A stretch of DNA of 64,000 nucleotides from Thermohalobaculum sp963822985. GTDB taxonomy: Bacteria > Pseudomonadota > Alphaproteobacteria > Rhodobacterales > Rhodobacteraceae. Of this stretch, positions 45,409 to 55,445 are shown one piece after another. The stretch covers positions 62,001 to 126,000 of the forward strand of contig CAWGJU010000014.1 of the NCBI GenBank assembly GCA_963822985.1, written 5' to 3'. The translations under genes were made by a program, and so were the position numbers. The notes under the pieces were generated by a model. It did no database searches, had not been told where the DNA came from, and saw only the letters and a list, made by a program, of their open reading frames with translations. Within the stretch, counting starts at the first letter, position 1; every line of letters begins with the position of its first letter.

Positions 45409-46563
45409 ATGCTGGACCTCGCCAGGACACTAATCTTCGCCGCCGCGGCAGTGCTCTCCGCCGCCGGTGCAAAGGCGGCCGAGCCGATCCCGATCGCCGT
45501 GCTCTACAACGTGTCGAGCGGCGGCCTCGCCTCTCTCGATGTGCCGTCGCTGAACGGCGTCAAGCTCAAGGCCAAGATGATCAACGACGCCGGCGGCCTG
45601 CTCGATGGCCGGATAATCGAGATCAGCGCCATCGACACCAAGAACGACACGAGCGAGGCGGCGACCGCCGCCAAGCGCGCCGTCGCCATCGACAACCTCG
45701 CGGCGGGCATCGGCCAGAGCGACACGACCTTCGCCCTGGCGATCGCACCGCTGTTCCAGAATGCCGGGATTCCGTTCGTCACCTCCGGCGCCACCTCGCC
45801 GATGCTGCCGGAGATGGTCGGCGATCAGATGTTCCTCGTCCCCTTCGGCGACGACGTGCAGGCGCACGCCATGGCGGAATATGCCTATACCACGCTCGGC
45901 CTCCGGAACATCGCCGTCTGGACGGATCAGGCGATGGACTACACAACCGGCCTGTCGAAATACTTCCAGGAACGCTTCACCGAGCTCGGCGGCAACGTCG
46001 CGCTCGAAGACAGCTACATGACCACCGACACCGATTTCTCCGCGCAGGTGGCGCGGCTGAAATCCGCGGGCGACATCGACGGCGTCTTCGCCTCCTCCGG
46101 CCCGGACACCGCGGGGCCGATCGTCAAGCAGATCCGCGAGGCCGGCATCGAGCTGCCCATCCTGGCGGGCGACGGCTTCGACACCGATCTCGTGACCAGC
46201 GTGCCGGGCCCGGATCTCGCCAACAAGGTCTGGTTCACGACGCACGCCTATGCCGGCGTCGAGAGCGGCCCGGCCAAGGAGTTCCGCAACGCCTACGAGG
46301 CCGAATATGGTGTCCCGCCCGAGAACGCCTTCGCCGCGCTCGGCTACGATGCGATGGGCCTGGTCGCCGACGCCATCGAGCGCGCCGGCTCGGCCGATCC
46401 CGCGGCCATCCAGAAGGCGCTCGCCGGGACGCAGGGCTACGAGGGCGTGACCGGCACGATCGCCTATCCGGGCGACAGCCACGTCCCGAGCAAGCCTGTC
46501 GCGATCATGCACGTCGAGGACGGGAAGATCAGCTTCGAGACCACCGTCACGCCGAAATCGTGA
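45409..46563 (+). CDS. Periplasmic substrate-binding protein of the liv-type importer
   Basis: The product has 384 residues. The signal peptide MLDLARTLIFAAAAVLSAAG is followed by a Peripla_BP_6 two-lobe binding protein (PIAVLYNVSSGGLASLD, GVKLKAKMINDAGGLLDGR, IPFVTSGATSP, ENAFAALGYDAMGLV). It sits 12 bases after livM, last of the five transport genes. The ligand pocket cannot be read by eye; given the downstream enzymes, an N-acyl or gamma-glutamyl type amino compound is more likely than plain leucine. Confidence 0.9.
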   Translation: MLDLARTLIFAAAAVLSAAGAKAAEPIPIAVLYNVSSGGLASLDVPSLNGVKLKAKMINDAGGLLDGRIIEISAIDTKNDTSEAATAAKRAVAIDNLAAGIGQSDTTFALAIAPLFQNAGIPFVTSGATSPMLPEMVGDQMFLVPFGDDVQAHAMAEYAYTTLGLRNIAVWTDQAMDYTTGLSKYFQERFTELGGNVALEDSYMTTDTDFSAQVARLKSAGDIDGVFASSGPDTAGPIVKQIREAGIELPILAGDGFDTDLVTSVPGPDLANKVWFTTHAYAGVESGPAKEFRNAYEAEYGVPPENAFAALGYDAMGLVADAIERAGSADPAAIQKALAGTQGYEGVTGTIAYPGDSHVPSKPVAIMHVEDGKISFETTVTPKS

Positions 46564-46620
46564 GCAGCCCGGCTCCCGGAATTCGCCGGGGGCCGACCAG
46601 AGACAACGGTCGGAGGGCCA

Positions 46621-47442
46621 ATGCTCCTTTGCCTAGGCGATGCCAATCCGGTCGGGGTCGAGAGTCCGAACGGATCCTCGCCGCTCGTCTTCGTCTCCGA
46701 CCATGCGGGCCGCGCCATTCCCGCGGCGCTCGGCGTTCTCGGCCTCGACGAGGCGGAACGATCCCGTCACATCGGCTGGGATATCGGCATCTACGGCGTC
46801 ACGACCGCGCTCGCCCGCGCGCTCGACGCCGTCTATGTCTTCCAGCCCTATTCGCGCCTGGTGATCGACTGCAACCGCCGGCCCGGGAGCCCCGGCTCGA
46901 TCGTGGCCGTCGCCGATGGAACGCGCGTGCCCGGCAATGAGGGGCTCTCGCCCGAAGACCGGCGCGCACGCGAGGAAGCTATTCTCCGCCCCTATCACCG
47001 GGAGGTCGGGCGCGTCTTCGCCGAGCGTGGCGCGGCTGGGCAGCCTGCCGTCCTATTCGCCATGCACAGCTGCACACAGCGGCTGCGCTCCGCACCCGCC
47101 GACCGGACATGGGAGATCCGGCCGTGGGAGATCGGCGTGCTCGCCGACCGCGACTGGCGGGTCGGGGATGCGCTGATCGCGCTGCTGAAAGCCGAGACCG
47201 GCCTCTGCGTCGGCCGCAACCAGCCCTACACGGTCGATGCCGAGAACGACTACACCATACCGCTGCACGCCGAGGCGAACGGACTGCCCTATGTCGAAAT
47301 CGAGATCCGCCAGGATCTGATCGCGGACGCGCCCGACCAGCAAGACTGGGCGCGGCTCCTGGCCGATGTCCTGCCCCGCGCCGTCGCCGCGTCCGGCGTG
47401 CTCGATGCCGAGCCCGCGCGGCACGAGGAACCGAGATGCTGA
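46621..47442 (+). CDS. N-formylglutamate amidohydrolase family protein
   Basis: The product has 273 residues. The family motifs are VFVSDHAGRAIPA, HIGWDIGIYGV, FQPYSRLVIDCNR, AVLFAMHSCTQRLR and LCVGRNQPYTV, including His/Asp/Glu metal ligands (VSDHAG, DIG, MHSCT). FGases hydrolyse N-formyl-L-glutamate or related N-acyl amino acids. No hut genes are nearby, so a different N-formyl or N-acyl substrate brought in by the adjacent importer is likely. Its stop overlaps the next gene by seven bases. Confidence 0.85.
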   Translation: MLLCLGDANPVGVESPNGSSPLVFVSDHAGRAIPAALGVLGLDEAERSRHIGWDIGIYGVTTALARALDAVYVFQPYSRLVIDCNRRPGSPGSIVAVADGTRVPGNEGLSPEDRRAREEAILRPYHREVGRVFAERGAAGQPAVLFAMHSCTQRLRSAPADRTWEIRPWEIGVLADRDWRVGDALIALLKAETGLCVGRNQPYTVDAENDYTIPLHAEANGLPYVEIEIRQDLIADAPDQQDWARLLADVLPRAVAASGVLDAEPARHEEPRC

Positions 47443-48749
47443 GCGAACCCCTCACCCAGTTCGTCTATGTCGACCTCGGCGGGCAGGTCCGCGGCAAGGG
47501 CTTCCCGACCCGCCTCGCCGAGACGCGGGTGAAAAGCGGCGTCGGCTGGACGCCGACAAACCTGATGTTCACCGCGCTCGGCACGATCGCGCCCTCTCCC
47601 TGGGGGCCGTTTGGCGACATCATGCTCCGCCCCGACGGACCTGGCCTCGAGGTCGATTTCCAGGACGGCACGCCGGCCGAGCGCTTCTATCTCTGCGACG
47701 TGACCACGACCGCCGGCGAGCCGTGGGAGTGCTGCCCGCGCAGCCTGCTCAAGGAGGCCGCGCGCACCCTGCGCGCCGAGACCGGGCTGATCCTGCGCGC
47801 CTCCTTCGAGCACGAGTTCGTCTACGGTGGCGCCAACAGCCGCCCGGGCGACATGTACGCGCTCGACGCGGTGCGCCGGCACGGCGCCTTCGGCGAGACG
47901 TACGTGGCGGCGCTGACCGCAGCCGGCCTCGCTGCCGACGCCTACATCGCCGAGTTCGGCCCGGGCCAGTTCGAGGTGACGCTGCCGCCGGCCGAGGCGC
48001 TGGGGGCCTGCGACGGCGCCGTGATCCTGAAGGAGATGGCGCGGGCCACAGCCTCCCGGCTCGGGCACGCCGTCACCTTCTCGCCGCGCCCCGCGCTCGA
48101 GGGGCTCGGCAGCGGCGTCCACATCCACTTCTCGCTCTGGACCGAGGATGGCGAGCCAGTCAGCCACGACCCCGCCCGCCCGCACGGTATCGGCGAGCGG
48201 ATGGGCGCCTTCCTCGCCGGCATCGTGCGAAGCCTTCCGGCGCTCTGCGCGCTGACCGTGCCGACGCCCGTCTCCTATCTCCGCCTGAAACCGCATACCT
48301 GGACCGGCGTCTGGTCGAATATTGGCGTGCACGACCGCGAGGCGGGGCTGCGGATCTGCCCGACCTTCGACCCGTCCGAAATCGCCACCGCGCGCCAGTT
48401 CAACGTCGAGTACCGCGCGGCGGACGCCACGGCGAACCCCTATCTGCAGCTCGCCGGCATCATCCTCGCCGGCCTCGCCGGCCTGCGCGAGGGCCTGCCC
48501 ATGCCGGAGCCGACCGTCGAGCTGGACCCGGAAACGCTGCCGGAGGAGGAGCGCCGCCGCCGCGGTATCGTACGGCTGCCCGAGACGCTCGACGCCGCGC
48601 TCGCCGCACTCGAATCCGACCCGGTCGCCCGCGCCTTCCTGCCCGGTCCGCTGATGGCCGCCTATCTGGGCGTCAAGCGCGCCGAGCTCGAGCTCACGAG
48701 GGGCTGGACGCCCGAGGAGATCTGCCGCCGCTATGCCGAGGTCTACTGA
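47436..48749 (+). CDS. Glutamine synthetase-like ligase (gamma-glutamyl-amine ligase type)
   Basis: The 437-residue member of the glutamine synthetase superfamily is ATP-dependent. Typical segments are FEHEFVYGG, AEFGPGQFEVTLPPAEAL (metal and glutamate site), SGVHIHFSLWTEDGEP (the HxHxS-type loop) and FNVEYRAADATANPYLQLAG (the RxxD region). The adenylylation site of GlnA is absent. Paralogues attach glutamate to amines (PuuA, GlnT, IpuC-like) for degradation. Pairing with an FGase and hydrolase suggests a glutamyl-tagged catabolic pathway. This is inference. Confidence 0.85.
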   Translation: MLSEPLTQFVYVDLGGQVRGKGFPTRLAETRVKSGVGWTPTNLMFTALGTIAPSPWGPFGDIMLRPDGPGLEVDFQDGTPAERFYLCDVTTTAGEPWECCPRSLLKEAARTLRAETGLILRASFEHEFVYGGANSRPGDMYALDAVRRHGAFGETYVAALTAAGLAADAYIAEFGPGQFEVTLPPAEALGACDGAVILKEMARATASRLGHAVTFSPRPALEGLGSGVHIHFSLWTEDGEPVSHDPARPHGIGERMGAFLAGIVRSLPALCALTVPTPVSYLRLKPHTWTGVWSNIGVHDREAGLRICPTFDPSEIATARQFNVEYRAADATANPYLQLAGIILAGLAGLREGLPMPEPTVELDPETLPEEERRRRGIVRLPETLDAALAALESDPVARAFLPGPLMAAYLGVKRAELELTRGWTPEEICRRYAEVY

Positions 48750-48758
48750 GGGCCAGTG

Positions 48759-49499
48759 ATGGGCAAGCTCGACGGGCGCGTCGCCGTCATCACCGGGGCG
48801 GCCAGCGGCCTCGGCCGCGCCATCGCCCTCCTCTACGCCGAGGAGGGCGCCGATGTCGGCGTCATCGACCGCAATGGCGAGGGCGCCACGACTGTCGCCC
48901 GCCGAATTGAGGCGCTCGGCCGCCGATCGGCCGCCGCGCCCGCCGATGTCGGCGACGAGGCGGAGGTCGCCGCCGCCTTCGCCCGCCTGCGTGCGGCGCT
49001 GGGCGAGACGGACATCCTCGTCAACAATGCCGGGATCGCGACAGTCTCGCGGATCGAGGACATGCCGGCCGCGCTCTGGGACGAGATGATCCGCGTCAAC
49101 CTGCGCAGCGTGTTTCTCTGCACGCGCGCTGTCCTGCCGGCGATGCGGGCGCGGCGCTGGGGCAGGATTATCAACATCAGCTCGCAGCTCGCGCACAAGG
49201 GCGGCGAAGGCATGGCGCACTACGCCGCCGCCAAGGCGGGCATCCTGGGGCTGACGCGCTCGCTCGCGCACGAGGTCACCGCCGACAACATCGCGGTCAA
49301 CGCGATCTGCCCGGGCCCGCTCGACACTGAGATGAAGCTGCCGCCCGATTGGGCGGCGAAGAAGCAATCCGAGCTCCTGATCGGCCGCCAGGGCCGCGTC
49401 GAGGAGATCGCCCCGACCGCGCTCCTGCTCGCCACCGAGGAGGCCGCCTTCTATGTCGGCGCGACCTTCAACCCGAACGGCGGCGACATCATGGTCTGA
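48759..49499 (+). CDS. Short-chain dehydrogenase/reductase (SDR)
   Basis: The 246-residue classical SDR has the cofactor site VITGAASGLGRAIALLYAEE, NAG motif ILVNNAGIATV, catalytic Ser in INISSQLAH, Tyr-x-x-x-Lys in HYAAAKAGILG, and the PG motif NAICPGPLDTEM. Asp after strand 2 (GVIDRNGEG) suggests NAD preference. The substrate is probably an alcohol or carbonyl intermediate of the operon's pathway. The ATG at 48759 follows ten bases after the previous stop. Confidence 0.9.
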   Translation: MGKLDGRVAVITGAASGLGRAIALLYAEEGADVGVIDRNGEGATTVARRIEALGRRSAAAPADVGDEAEVAAAFARLRAALGETDILVNNAGIATVSRIEDMPAALWDEMIRVNLRSVFLCTRAVLPAMRARRWGRIINISSQLAHKGGEGMAHYAAAKAGILGLTRSLAHEVTADNIAVNAICPGPLDTEMKLPPDWAAKKQSELLIGRQGRVEEIAPTALLLATEEAAFYVGATFNPNGGDIMV

Positions 49500-49523
49500 C
49501 GCCTCACGCACGGAGAATTGCCG

Positions 49524-50162
49524 ATGGAACGCCCAGAAGACGCCGCCGTCACCCGCGAGCGCCCGTTCGACGCCAAGCGCACCTGCCTGCTCATGGTCGA
49601 CACGCAGAACCATGTCTGGAACCCAGCGGTCGCCGAGCGCCATCCGGAGTTCGACCGCACGATCCGCGAAACCGTGCTGCCGAACCTCAAGCGCCTGATC
49701 GCCGCCTTCCGCGCCGCCGGCGCCGAGGTGATGTACACGGTCATCGAGAACCTGACGAAGGACGGGCGCGACCGCAGCCTCGACTACAAGCTCTCGCGCT
49801 TCTTTGTCGCAAAAGGATCCCTGGAGGCCCGGGTCTTCGATGAGATCGCGCCCGGCGAGGACGAGATCGTGCTGCCGAAGACCTCGTCGGGCCTCTTCAA
49901 CTCCACGATCGTCGAGTACCTGCTCCGCAACATCGGGATCGACACGCTGGTCGTGACGGGGTTCCTGACCGACCAGTGCGTCGACCACACCATCCGCGAT
50001 GCCGCGGATCGGGGTTTTTATCCCGTCTGCATCTCCGACGGCTGCGCCACCCACACCGAAGAGCGCCACCGGGCGGCACTGCGCGCCTTCGGCGGCTACT
50101 GCCGGACGCTTGACACGGAAACGGCGATCGCGCTGATCAGTAGGCCGGGCCGGGCAATCTGA
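49524..50162 (+). CDS. Isochorismatase-family cysteine hydrolase
   Basis: The product has 212 residues. The catalytic triad is visible as LLMVDTQNHVWN (Asp), IVLPKTSSGLFNST (Lys) and FLTDQCVDHTIRDAADRGF (Cys), with the cis-peptide VVTGF before it. Members hydrolyse amides such as N-carbamoylsarcosine, biuret, ureidoacrylate or nicotinamide. It is the last gene of the liv operon, where it would release an amine or ammonia from an imported amide. The exact substrate is unknown. The gene is intact; an IS21 remnant follows on the opposite strand. Confidence 0.9.
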   Translation: MERPEDAAVTRERPFDAKRTCLLMVDTQNHVWNPAVAERHPEFDRTIRETVLPNLKRLIAAFRAAGAEVMYTVIENLTKDGRDRSLDYKLSRFFVAKGSLEARVFDEIAPGEDEIVLPKTSSGLFNSTIVEYLLRNIGIDTLVVTGFLTDQCVDHTIRDAADRGFYPVCISDGCATHTEERHRAALRAFGGYCRTLDTETAIALISRPGRAI

Positions 50163-50251
50163 GCGGCGGCACCTACGATACGAGAGCCCGTCATGATGCC
50201 GCTGACCTCCTGAGGTGGGCGATGGCTCCCTCACCCTTGCGCTCGGCACGC

Positions 50252-50589
50252 TCAAAGAACTGGGCCGACGGGCTCCCTGATCCAGGTCCGCCAGCACTGG
50301 ACCCGCTTCTCCACCGAGCGCAGGCAGACCTTGATCCCGTGCTCGCTCTCCAGCTCCTGGCGAATGACGTCGGCATTCCCGCCGTGCCGGAAGAACCGCT
50401 CGCGCAGCCAATCCTCCAGACCGTCGAACGCCCTCCGGCGCTCGGGCTTGCGGAACGCCACCGCGCCCCCGGCGCGAAGGCAGCGCCGACCGTGTTCCGC
50501 GCGCAGCCGAACTCCATCGACAGCCGCTTGGATCCCCAGCCAAGCTCGTGCAACCGCACCATCGCGGTCACCTCCTCCGACTGAAGCAT
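50252..50589 (-). pseudogene. IS21-family istA remnant (N-terminus only, frameshifted)
   Basis: MLQSEEVTAMVRLHELGWG, then SMEFGCARNTVG, is the DNA-binding opening of an IS21 IstA transposase. It continues after a one-base slip near 50480 as AFRKPERRRAFDGLEDWLRE and SEHGIKVCLRSVEKRVQCWR. Only about 110 of the usual roughly 500 residues are present and no istB follows, so the element is a fragment. Direct repeats of CTCAGTTC at 50663-50697 are probably its left-end multiple binding sites. Confidence 0.7.
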
Positions 50590-50699
50590 CTCTTCTCCCC
50601 GCCCCCGTGAACCAAGCTCTGAACCCCCAAGGCTCCATCCGTCTCTCTGGTGAGGCGTCAGTTCCTCAGTTCCTCAAAGGGGTCAAATCCTCAGTTCGT

Positions 50700-51408
50700 T
50701 TGACAGCTATTTTGGGAAGCGCGCGTGCCAAGGCGCGCGCCATGGCCCAGCAGTAGTTCCCGACCTCCGAAGTGGCAGACTTTTGCGCCGCCCATTGCCC
50801 TGCTTTTGCTCCGCCGTTGACACGCCGGCGTCGCCTTATCTCGAAAGAATGGGTGTCGTTTGATAGTGTCGAATTGACGCAGGTCCAGCCCGAGACGATC
50901 GCTTCAGCAAGCTGAAAGGCGAGACGGTGCAGCTGGCGCCTACAGATTGCGCCCGTTGGATCTTGGAGCGGAACATCGCCTGAGGCGCAGGGCTTCGCTC
51001 CCTAACTGTCTGTTCCTAGGAGGAGAATGGAAGGCACGCTAGGCCGCGAGGAGTCGGACAACCGCCGCGCTAGCGTCGATGCGGTCTTTGGCCGGTCGGG
51101 TTCGAGGATTTGAAAGCGCTGCATTGCCGTGAAGCGCGTAGCGCCCCTCCAATTACATCCTAGAGTTGTCGCCTGCTCGCTCTCCCGGCGGTTGAATCAT
51201 GGTCAGACGTGGCTACAAAGACGGGGCTCGCGAACAAGAGACATGGGAATTCTGCAGTGCTGCGTACGTGAAGGACCCTTTTGTCAGGCACGCGCGGCAT
51301 TTCGCGTTAAGTTTTCTTTAACGTGTTCAAATGCTTGCTTTCTAAATTCTCACATGGTCAGAAGGCGAGCAGCCTAAACATCCCCTAACTGGAAGTCGGA
51401 GAGAAACG
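50700..51408. other. Junction region, AT-rich at its right end, no supported gene
   Basis: The region is a patchwork. A short frame at 50923-50981 ending WILERNIA looks like the tail of a lost gene. From about 51290 the sequence becomes clearly AT-richer and contains the promoter and GGAGAGAAACG ribosome site of the beta-helix gene. No RNA gene was recognised. Confidence 0.4.
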
Positions 51409-54247
51409 ATGACAGCCTACTACGTGGCGACGACAGGCAATAATCAGTCCTCAGGTTCGTCAACTTCGCCCTGGAGGACGATTAATCATGCAGCTAATTA
51501 TCCCCAGCTAGAGCCCGGCGACGAAATTATCGTAAAGGCAGGCGTTTACAACAAGTCAATTTCCGTAGACCGCGACGGTTCGGAAAATAAATATATCACC
51601 ATTCGTTCCGAGGTGCCCGGCGGGGCGGAGATCCGGCCACCTTCGGGCTCGTGGAACGCGGTCAGCGTCAATGCCAACTACATTGTTGTCGACGGATTCA
51701 AGATCGGTGGCGCCAGGGGTGACGGCATCGAGGCGAACAACGTCCACCACATCAAGATCCTCAACAACATTGTTCACGATAACGATGAATCCGGAATCCA
51801 ATTCAATTGGTCTGAGTTCATCTCCGTTGAGGGGAACACTACCTACAATAATGCCTCGTCTGGATGGTATTCAGGCATTTCAATCTACGAGAATAGAAGC
51901 ATAACTGGAGATACAACAACAACCGGCTTTCGAACGATCATCAAGGATAACGTTTCATACGGGAATATTACGCAGAGCGGCGGGCACTCTGATGGAAATG
52001 GTATCATTATAGACGACTTCCATAATTCCCAGACCTCTGGGTACGCGAACTATACTTATCCGACGCTCGTCGAGAATAATCTCACCTACAATAATGGCGG
52101 CAAGGGTATCCAAGTGTTTCTAAGCGACTATGTCACAGTTAAAGATAATACGGCATACCATAACAATCTTGATGATCAGAACACTGGAACATGGCGCGGT
52201 GAGCTGAGTAATGCTCAGTCCAGCAACAACACCTGGACAGATAACATTGGCGTCGCCGATCCGTCAGCGAATCGCGACAATACAGCGGTCGACAACACGT
52301 CGTTTGGCGGGTATAGAAACCAAAACGTGACGTGGTCAGATAACCTAACGTTCAACGGAACGGCTGGGCAGGCTTCTGTGCGGACGGACGGCGGCAACGC
52401 CGTCCCGAGTGCTGCGAACGGAAATTTGCTGGGCGTCAACCCAAAGTTTGTCGATCCGGCAAACAATGACTTCCACCTCGAACCGGGGTCTCCTGCGGCC
52501 GACATCGGGTACGATTATGGGTCAGGCGCGACGGATCCGGATCCGAAGCCTCAGCCCGAGCCGTCCGCCAATACACCGCCCGTCGCCCATGACGATTCCG
52601 GGTTCGGCACCCAGGCGGGCACGATTTTGAAGATCGCTGCAAGCAATTTGCTCGCCAACGACACCGATGCAGACGGCGACAGCCTTGCTGTCTCCAGCGT
52701 CGGATCCGTGACCCATGGGACGGTCGCGCTGAATTCGAGCGGAGATGTGGTCTTCACGCCGGCCTCCGGCTACACGGGATCGGCAAACTTTTCCTACAGC
52801 GTGTCAGACGGACGCGGCGGTTCCGACTCGGCGACGGTTTTGCTGTCGGTGAGTCCGGAAGCCAACGCCGCTCCTGTCATCACCTCGGGATCGTCGTACT
52901 CGCTGAACGAGAACTCGAAGGCAGTCGGTTCAGTCGCGGCGACCGACGCAGAAAATGACACTATTGCTTTCTCGAAGTCGGGCGGCGCCGATGCTGCCCT
53001 CTTCGTCGTAGATGCGAAAACAGGGGCGATCTCTTTCGGAGCTGCGCCAGACTTCGAGAATCCCGGCGATGCTGACCGCAACAATGTCTACGAACTCACG
53101 GTTGGCGTCAGCGACGGCAGCCATGCGGCGGTAACGAAGTCGCTCAGCATAACCGTCAAAGACGTCGCGGATACAGCGACGCCGCCTCCGTCGGCCAGTG
53201 GATCCAGCTTCTTTGCGTCGACAGCCAAGCCGGCGCAGACGGAAACCGGCGATTTTGCCGACTACGAGCTCGGTATGAAGTTCGCCCCGATCGTGGACGG
53301 CGAAATCACGGCGCTCCGTTACTATCGCGGAACGGCCGACGCGAGCGACACGGACGTTCGGACCATGAATTTCTGGACCGGTGACGGCACGAAGCTCGCT
53401 TCAGGCGCGATTTCATCGGCCCCCGGGGAGGAGGGGTGGCAGGTCGTAACGCTTTCGTCTCCGGTGCATGTATCAGCGGACAACACATACGTCGTGTCTT
53501 ACGGCACGACTCAGAACTACGCCGAACTCACAGTACTACTTCGGTAAAGAGATGACCAATTCCGACGGAACCCTCGCGGTTCCGGCGGGCGCATCCGGCG
53601 TCTACAGCGCACAAGGTTTGAACAGCGGTCCCGGCCACTTCCCCACGCAGAGCTGGAATGCCTCGAACTACTGGGCGGACGTGATCTTCGCGCCCACAGA
53701 ATCTGCGCCCGAGCCGGCCCCGAGCCCCGCTCCGGACTTGGGGGTCATCTACCGCTGGAACGCAGGCACCAACGCGGTCGCGGCGACCGATGGGGGGCCG
53801 GACTGGGTGGCCAGCGCCAACACCACTGTCGGATCCGCGACGATAGCGAGCCATGGCGGGACATGGACTCTTGCCAATTCCGTACCCGGCACAACTCCCG
53901 TAGGCATCTTCGCCCAGGAGTATTGGGGCAGCAGCACCCGTTCGGAAATGGGGCTGGAATTTGGCAATGGATCGCTTCCGGGCGGCACATACGCCGTGCG
54001 GCTCTACATGGGCGATGGCTATTCCGGAACGAGCGATCTGGGCGAGCGGGTGTTTGACGTTTCAGTCGAGGACCAGCTCTTGCTAGATGATCTCGACCTT
54101 TCAGGAACGCTCGGTCACCGTGTCGGTGGTATGTTCGAATGGCAGGGCGCCGTTCAAGACGGTACGGTGAATATCGACTTCGAGCACGTCATCGAGAACC
54201 CGTTGATCAACGCCGTCGAGATCATTCTGCTCCAGGCCGATATGTAA
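51409..54247 (+). pseudogene. Large multi-domain secreted beta-helix protein (beta-helix / cadherin-like / DUF4082 / malectin-like), one frameshift
   Basis: The reconstructed protein is about 945 residues. Residues 1-370 are a right-handed parallel beta-helix (many NxxxxN turns, ILNNIVHDNDESGIQFNWSE), as in polysaccharide lyases and DUF1565 proteins. Residues 385-480 are a cadherin-like/Ig tandem-repeat domain (LLANDTDADGDSLAVSSVGS). Residues 485-590 are a cadherin repeat (SLNENSKAVGSVAATDAEND). A DUF4082 domain follows (GMKFAPIVDGEITALRYYRG), and the last is a malectin-like carbohydrate domain (TYAVRLYMGDGYSGTSDLG). There is no signal peptide, which suggests type I secretion. The frame slips once near 53524. 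The helix part is less GC-rich than neighbours. Confidence 0.75.
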
Positions 54248-54335
54248 AAGACGAGCACTATCGCGATCAACGCGAGCCCCCAAGGGGCCGGCGCATGCTT
54301 CACAGCCTGCGCCGGTCCGAAACAGATATTTTCTA

Positions 54336-55301
54336 TCAGCATGCGTTGTACTTCTTGCCGAACACCTGTTTGATCCTATCCCTCATCTCATAATATTTCG
54401 GGTTGAATCGCGGCAGAGCAGGCATGAGGTCTTCATTCAACACGAAATTACCGTCGTGGGAATCATAGTGAAGATTCGACGCGTCGACGACACGGCTTCG
54501 CCAGTCGAACGTCATTTCGCCCGCATGCTGCTGAAATTTGAGGTTGTTCCAACGACGCTTTGTTCTGTTTTTTCTGATTGCAAGTGGATCGAAAGTTTCA
54601 CCCCAGTTTTTTACCGCCTCATGCCACCATACTCCGCCTTCGATGGAGTTCGGCGCACGCGTACGCAGGCGACATTCGATCTGAGACGGCGATCTATAAC
54701 AGAAATGCCGGCAGAGTATGCGCCGGTCGTGCGATCTCGCCGTATACAGAAGGCGCTCGGGCCAGCCCGGCCAGGGACACGCTCCCTCGCCTTTCCATGG
54801 CTCCATGTGCTCGTGCCGAACAAACCGCACCTCACTCCAGTGATTGAAATAGTGCCGGCACTTTTCTGCTATAGGGACCTGATCGTCGAATTGACTCGGA
54901 TTGGCCTCGAAACGACGAGCCTCTTCGGTGCTAAAATAGTACGTCAATGCGGCGTACCAGACGTAACCGTCAGATTCGGGCACGGAAGACAAGAAGGCCG
55001 CAGGGTCATCAACGTAGAACTCGTCAGGGTCAATTCGGGCCCACCAGTCACCAGCTCGTGCTTTTGACGAAAATCTGCGATATACGTGGCAGCGAAGACC
55101 CTCAGAGAACTTAACGTCGAGTTGCTTCCATGGGACGATAGTCGGGTTTGTTGCAGCCAAATCCCGGACTATATCCCAAGTGCCGTCGGAGCTCCCATTG
55201 TCAAGGACATAGATATGGTTACACCATTTTGCGGCCGCCAGTAGGCCTTGTTCGATGATATCCGACTCGTTCTTTACCACACATATCCCATGTATACGCA
55301 T
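54336..55301 (-). CDS. Family 2-type glycosyltransferase
   Basis: The product has 321 residues. The N-terminal GT-A features MRIHGICVVKNESDIIEQGL and HIYVLDNGSSDGTWDIVRDL are clear. WWARIDPDEFYVDD provides the DxD-like metal site. The rest is aromatic- and basic-rich (CRHYFNHWSEVRFVRHEHM). It resembles GT2/GT92-like enzymes acting on surface polysaccharides. Donor and acceptor are unknown. It is codirectional with the polymerase and heptose genes, converging on the beta-helix gene, and lower in GC than average. Confidence 0.8.
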   Translation of the reverse strand: MRIHGICVVKNESDIIEQGLLAAAKWCNHIYVLDNGSSDGTWDIVRDLAATNPTIVPWKQLDVKFSEGLRCHVYRRFSSKARAGDWWARIDPDEFYVDDPAAFLSSVPESDGYVWYAALTYYFSTEEARRFEANPSQFDDQVPIAEKCRHYFNHWSEVRFVRHEHMEPWKGEGACPWPGWPERLLYTARSHDRRILCRHFCYRSPSQIECRLRTRAPNSIEGGVWWHEAVKNWGETFDPLAIRKNRTKRRWNNLKFQQHAGEMTFDWRSRVVDASNLHYDSHDGNFVLNEDLMPALPRFNPKYYEMRDRIKQVFGKKYNAC

Positions 55302-55445
55302 TGCCCATCTCCCAAGATTAACTGACTGCCGCCTGAAAATAGAAGTCTATTGCAAAAACCGATCAGGACATTCTTCCACTCCCGACGTCTTGCAAGGGCT
55401 TCAATTCAAGGCCTGGGATCTCGTCGTCGGAGGCTCGCTGTTTGA

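Noticed and set aside
47289..50543. 1084-codon open frame on the minus strand
   Set aside because: It is antisense to the intact GS-like, SDR and hydrolase genes. It is rich in Arg, Gly and Asp with no motifs, and is a typical shadow in GC-rich DNA.
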